Shown one piece after another: positions 32,976-34,262 of a DNA stretch of 34,262 nt. A program made the position numbers and the translations under genes. The first letter of the stretch is position 1; every line of letters starts with the position of its first letter. The notes under the pieces are model-generated. The model did not search any database. It was given only the letters and a program-made list of their open reading frames with translations, and was not told where the DNA came from. Source of the DNA: Dethiobacter sp. (GTDB lineage Bacteria > Bacillota > Dethiobacteria > Dethiobacterales > Dethiobacteraceae); NCBI GenBank assembly GCA_018335875.1, contig JAGXRN010000037.1, positions 1 to 34,262 of the forward strand. The letters are read 5' to 3'.

Positions 32976-33803
32976 ATGACTAAACAGGAAAAAAAGCTTA
33001 ACCATCTGCAGGAAATCCTCGCCGCTTACGGCGGCGCCCTGGTGGCCTACTCAGGAGGCGTTGACAGCACTTTCCTGGCGAAAGTGGCAAATGATGTGCT
33101 GGGTGAAAAGGCGCTGGCGGTTACAGCCGGCTCAGAAACATACCCGCAAAGAGAAGTGGACGCTGCTCACGCTTTGGCGCACAAACTGGGGCTGCGCCAT
33201 CTTTTAATCCACACCGAAGAGCTTGAGGATGAACACTTTGCCGCCAACTCCCCCGACCGCTGCTATATCTGTAAAAAAGAGCTGTTTGGCAAGCTGGTGG
33301 CTATCGCCCGCCAAAGCAATATCCCCTATGTGCTCGACGGTGCTAATTATGACGATTTGGCCGACTACCGCCCCGGAACACGCGCTGGCAGGGAGCTTGG
33401 CATTAAAAGCCCGCTGCAGGAGGCCGGCTTCACCAAGGAAGAAATACGGATGCTTTCACAGCAAATGGGCCTGCCGACATGGGACAAGCCATCTTTAGCC
33501 TGCCTGTCGTCACGCTTTCCCTACGGCGAACGGATTACAAAGGAGAAGCTGAACATGGTCGCCCTGGCCGAAGACTACCTGCGCTCGCTGGGAGTGGGCC
33601 AGCTGCGGGTAAGGCACCACGGCAACCTGGCACGGATTGAAGTCACCTCAGATGACTTCGGCAAAATTTACGCGTCAGCCGGCAGTATTGTGAGGAAAAT
33701 TAAAGAAGCCGGCTATAAATATGTGACACTGGACCTGCAGGGCTACCGTACAGGCAGTTTGAATGAGGTGTTGGACAGCCTGGCACAAGAGCCTGGCGTT
33801 TAA
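32976..33803 (+). CDS. larE: ATP-dependent sulfur transferase LarE, three-cysteine type
   Basis: A 275-residue LarE, which adenylates the carboxylated pyridinium mononucleotide and adds sulfur to make thiocarboxylates for the NPN cofactor. The PP-loop Ser-Gly-Gly-Val-Asp-Ser is at 26-31, followed by Asp-Gly-Ala-Asn-x-Asp-Asp and Arg-Pro-Gly. Cys176 (Leu-Ala-Cys-Leu-Ser-Ser-Arg) matches the sacrificial Cys of Lactiplantibacillus LarE, but Cys96 and Cys99 (Asp-Arg-Cys-Tyr-Ile-Cys-Lys) are also present. Such three-Cys versions are reported to hold a [4Fe-4S] cluster and to act catalytically. ATG 32976 lies 2 bases after the larB stop; an in-frame GTG at 32970 overlapping the larB end is an alternative start. 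Confidence 0.95.
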   Translation: MTKQEKKLNHLQEILAAYGGALVAYSGGVDSTFLAKVANDVLGEKALAVTAGSETYPQREVDAAHALAHKLGLRHLLIHTEELEDEHFAANSPDRCYICKKELFGKLVAIARQSNIPYVLDGANYDDLADYRPGTRAGRELGIKSPLQEAGFTKEEIRMLSQQMGLPTWDKPSLACLSSRFPYGERITKEKLNMVALAEDYLRSLGVGQLRVRHHGNLARIEVTSDDFGKIYASAGSIVRKIKEAGYKYVTLDLQGYRTGSLNEVLDSLAQEPGV

Positions 33804-33968
33804 AGCTGTGTTTTTTACCGGGTCTGTGGTAAAAGATAGCAATTAGACAATAAAGGTATACAAATTATGTATATAGGCAATCATGAAGCAGGAGTATACC
33901 CTGATATGTAGAATTAACTAAGAGAACCGGTCGTGCCGGCCGGTAATGATTTTGACAGGGGTGTAGCT

Positions 33969-34262
33969 ATGCAGGAAAGGGAACATACCCTTGCCATGTT
34001 TGTGGACTTTGAAAACATTGCCATGGGTCAGCAGGGGAAGAACCAGCCGGATTTTGATATTCAGAAGGTTCTTGAGCGCCTGGTGGAGAAGGGTAAGGTC
34101 ATAGTAAAGAAAGCTTATGCCGACTGGAGCAGGTTTACCAAGTATAAACAGCCTTTTCACGAAGCGGCCATTGAACTGATAGAAATTCCCAAGCGTTCTG
34201 CCACCGGCAAAAATTCTGCCGATATCAGATTGGTTGTTGACGCCATTGATCTCTGTTACGCC
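33969..34262 (+). CDS. NYN-domain protein (PIN-like nuclease), 5' part
   Basis: The open frame from ATG 33969 runs off the right edge after 98 codons. It begins Thr-Leu-Ala-Met-Phe-Val-Asp-Phe-Glu-Asn-Ile, the first acidic motif of NYN (LabA/DUF88, PIN-like) domains, continues with Ala-Tyr-Ala-Asp-Trp, and shows the second motif Lys-Asn-Ser-Ala-Asp-Ile-Arg-Leu-Val-Val-Asp-Ala. This places it in the NYN ribonuclease-like superfamily; bacterial members often carry a C-terminal OST-HTH/LOTUS domain, which would lie beyond the window. A CAGGGGTG site lies upstream. The 165-base gap from larE shows only a short AT-rich hairpin (33813-33834). Confidence 0.85.
   Translation, partial: MQEREHTLAMFVDFENIAMGQQGKNQPDFDIQKVLERLVEKGKVIVKKAYADWSRFTKYKQPFHEAAIELIEIPKRSATGKNSADIRLVVDAIDLCYA

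Noticed and set aside
33813-33834. TTTTACC/GGTAAAA hairpin after larE
   Set aside because: No T tract follows the stem on either strand, so it does not fit a terminator and is short enough to be chance.

Overview
The window looks like a chromosomal segment of an anaerobic, Gram-positive-type bacterium, most likely a clostridial Firmicute of the Peptococcaceae/Syntrophomonadales kind. This is an inference. It rests on strong purine-rich ribosome binding sites before almost every gene, frequent GTG and TTG starts, and anaerobe-typical enzymes: a 2-hydroxyacyl-CoA dehydratase with its activase, a remnant aldehyde:ferredoxin oxidoreductase, and LarB/LarE. No rRNA, tRNA or CRISPR array was seen. 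The left edge holds the 3' end of an IS1595-type transposase gene, and the right edge cuts an NYN-domain gene.

Layout. 1-5.9 kb: transposase tail, a FAAH-like amidase, an orphan carB (no carA beside it) and a PHP-domain phosphoesterase, closed by a terminator. 5.9-12 kb: a MATE exporter (minus strand) diverges from an MFS transporter, which is followed by an SDR dehydrogenase and an adenine-deaminase-like amidohydrolase; then an alkyltransferase-like protein on the minus strand whose alkyl-accepting Cys is Ser. 12.2-22.5 kb: a long co-directional run with a fatty-acyl-AMP ligase, a FabH-type ketosynthase, two decayed genes (aldehyde:ferredoxin oxidoreductase and acyl-CoA ligase), then SCP2, DUF362, cupin, DinB, nitrilase, GNAT and enoyl-CoA hydratase, closed by a terminator. 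22.6-24.1 kb: a membrane-anchored coiled-coil protein with a secreted phosphodiester glycosidase. 24.1-25.0 kb: truncated remnants of a D-2-hydroxyacid dehydrogenase and a methyltransferase. 25.2-31.6 kb: a tight operon of SDR, two 2-hydroxyacyl-CoA dehydratase subunits, their ATPase activase, an MBL-fold hydrolase, a DUF2889-like protein and a nitroreductase. 31.7-34.3 kb: a class I aldolase (fbaB-type) remnant, larB, larE and the start of an NYN-domain gene.

How the genes may work together (inference). The 12-31 kb part reads as a CoA-thioester pathway under anaerobic conditions: acid activation (acyl-AMP ligase; formerly an acyl-CoA ligase and an aldehyde oxidoreductase), condensation (ketosynthase), reduction (SDR), radical dehydration (dehydratase plus activase) and hydration (enoyl-CoA hydratase), with lipid-binding (SCP2) and hydrolase (nitrilase, MBL) accessories. 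The substrate cannot be read from the sequence. The most striking feature is the density of decayed genes: five in 17 kb, several keeping both ends but missing internal blocks, lying between genes that look intact.
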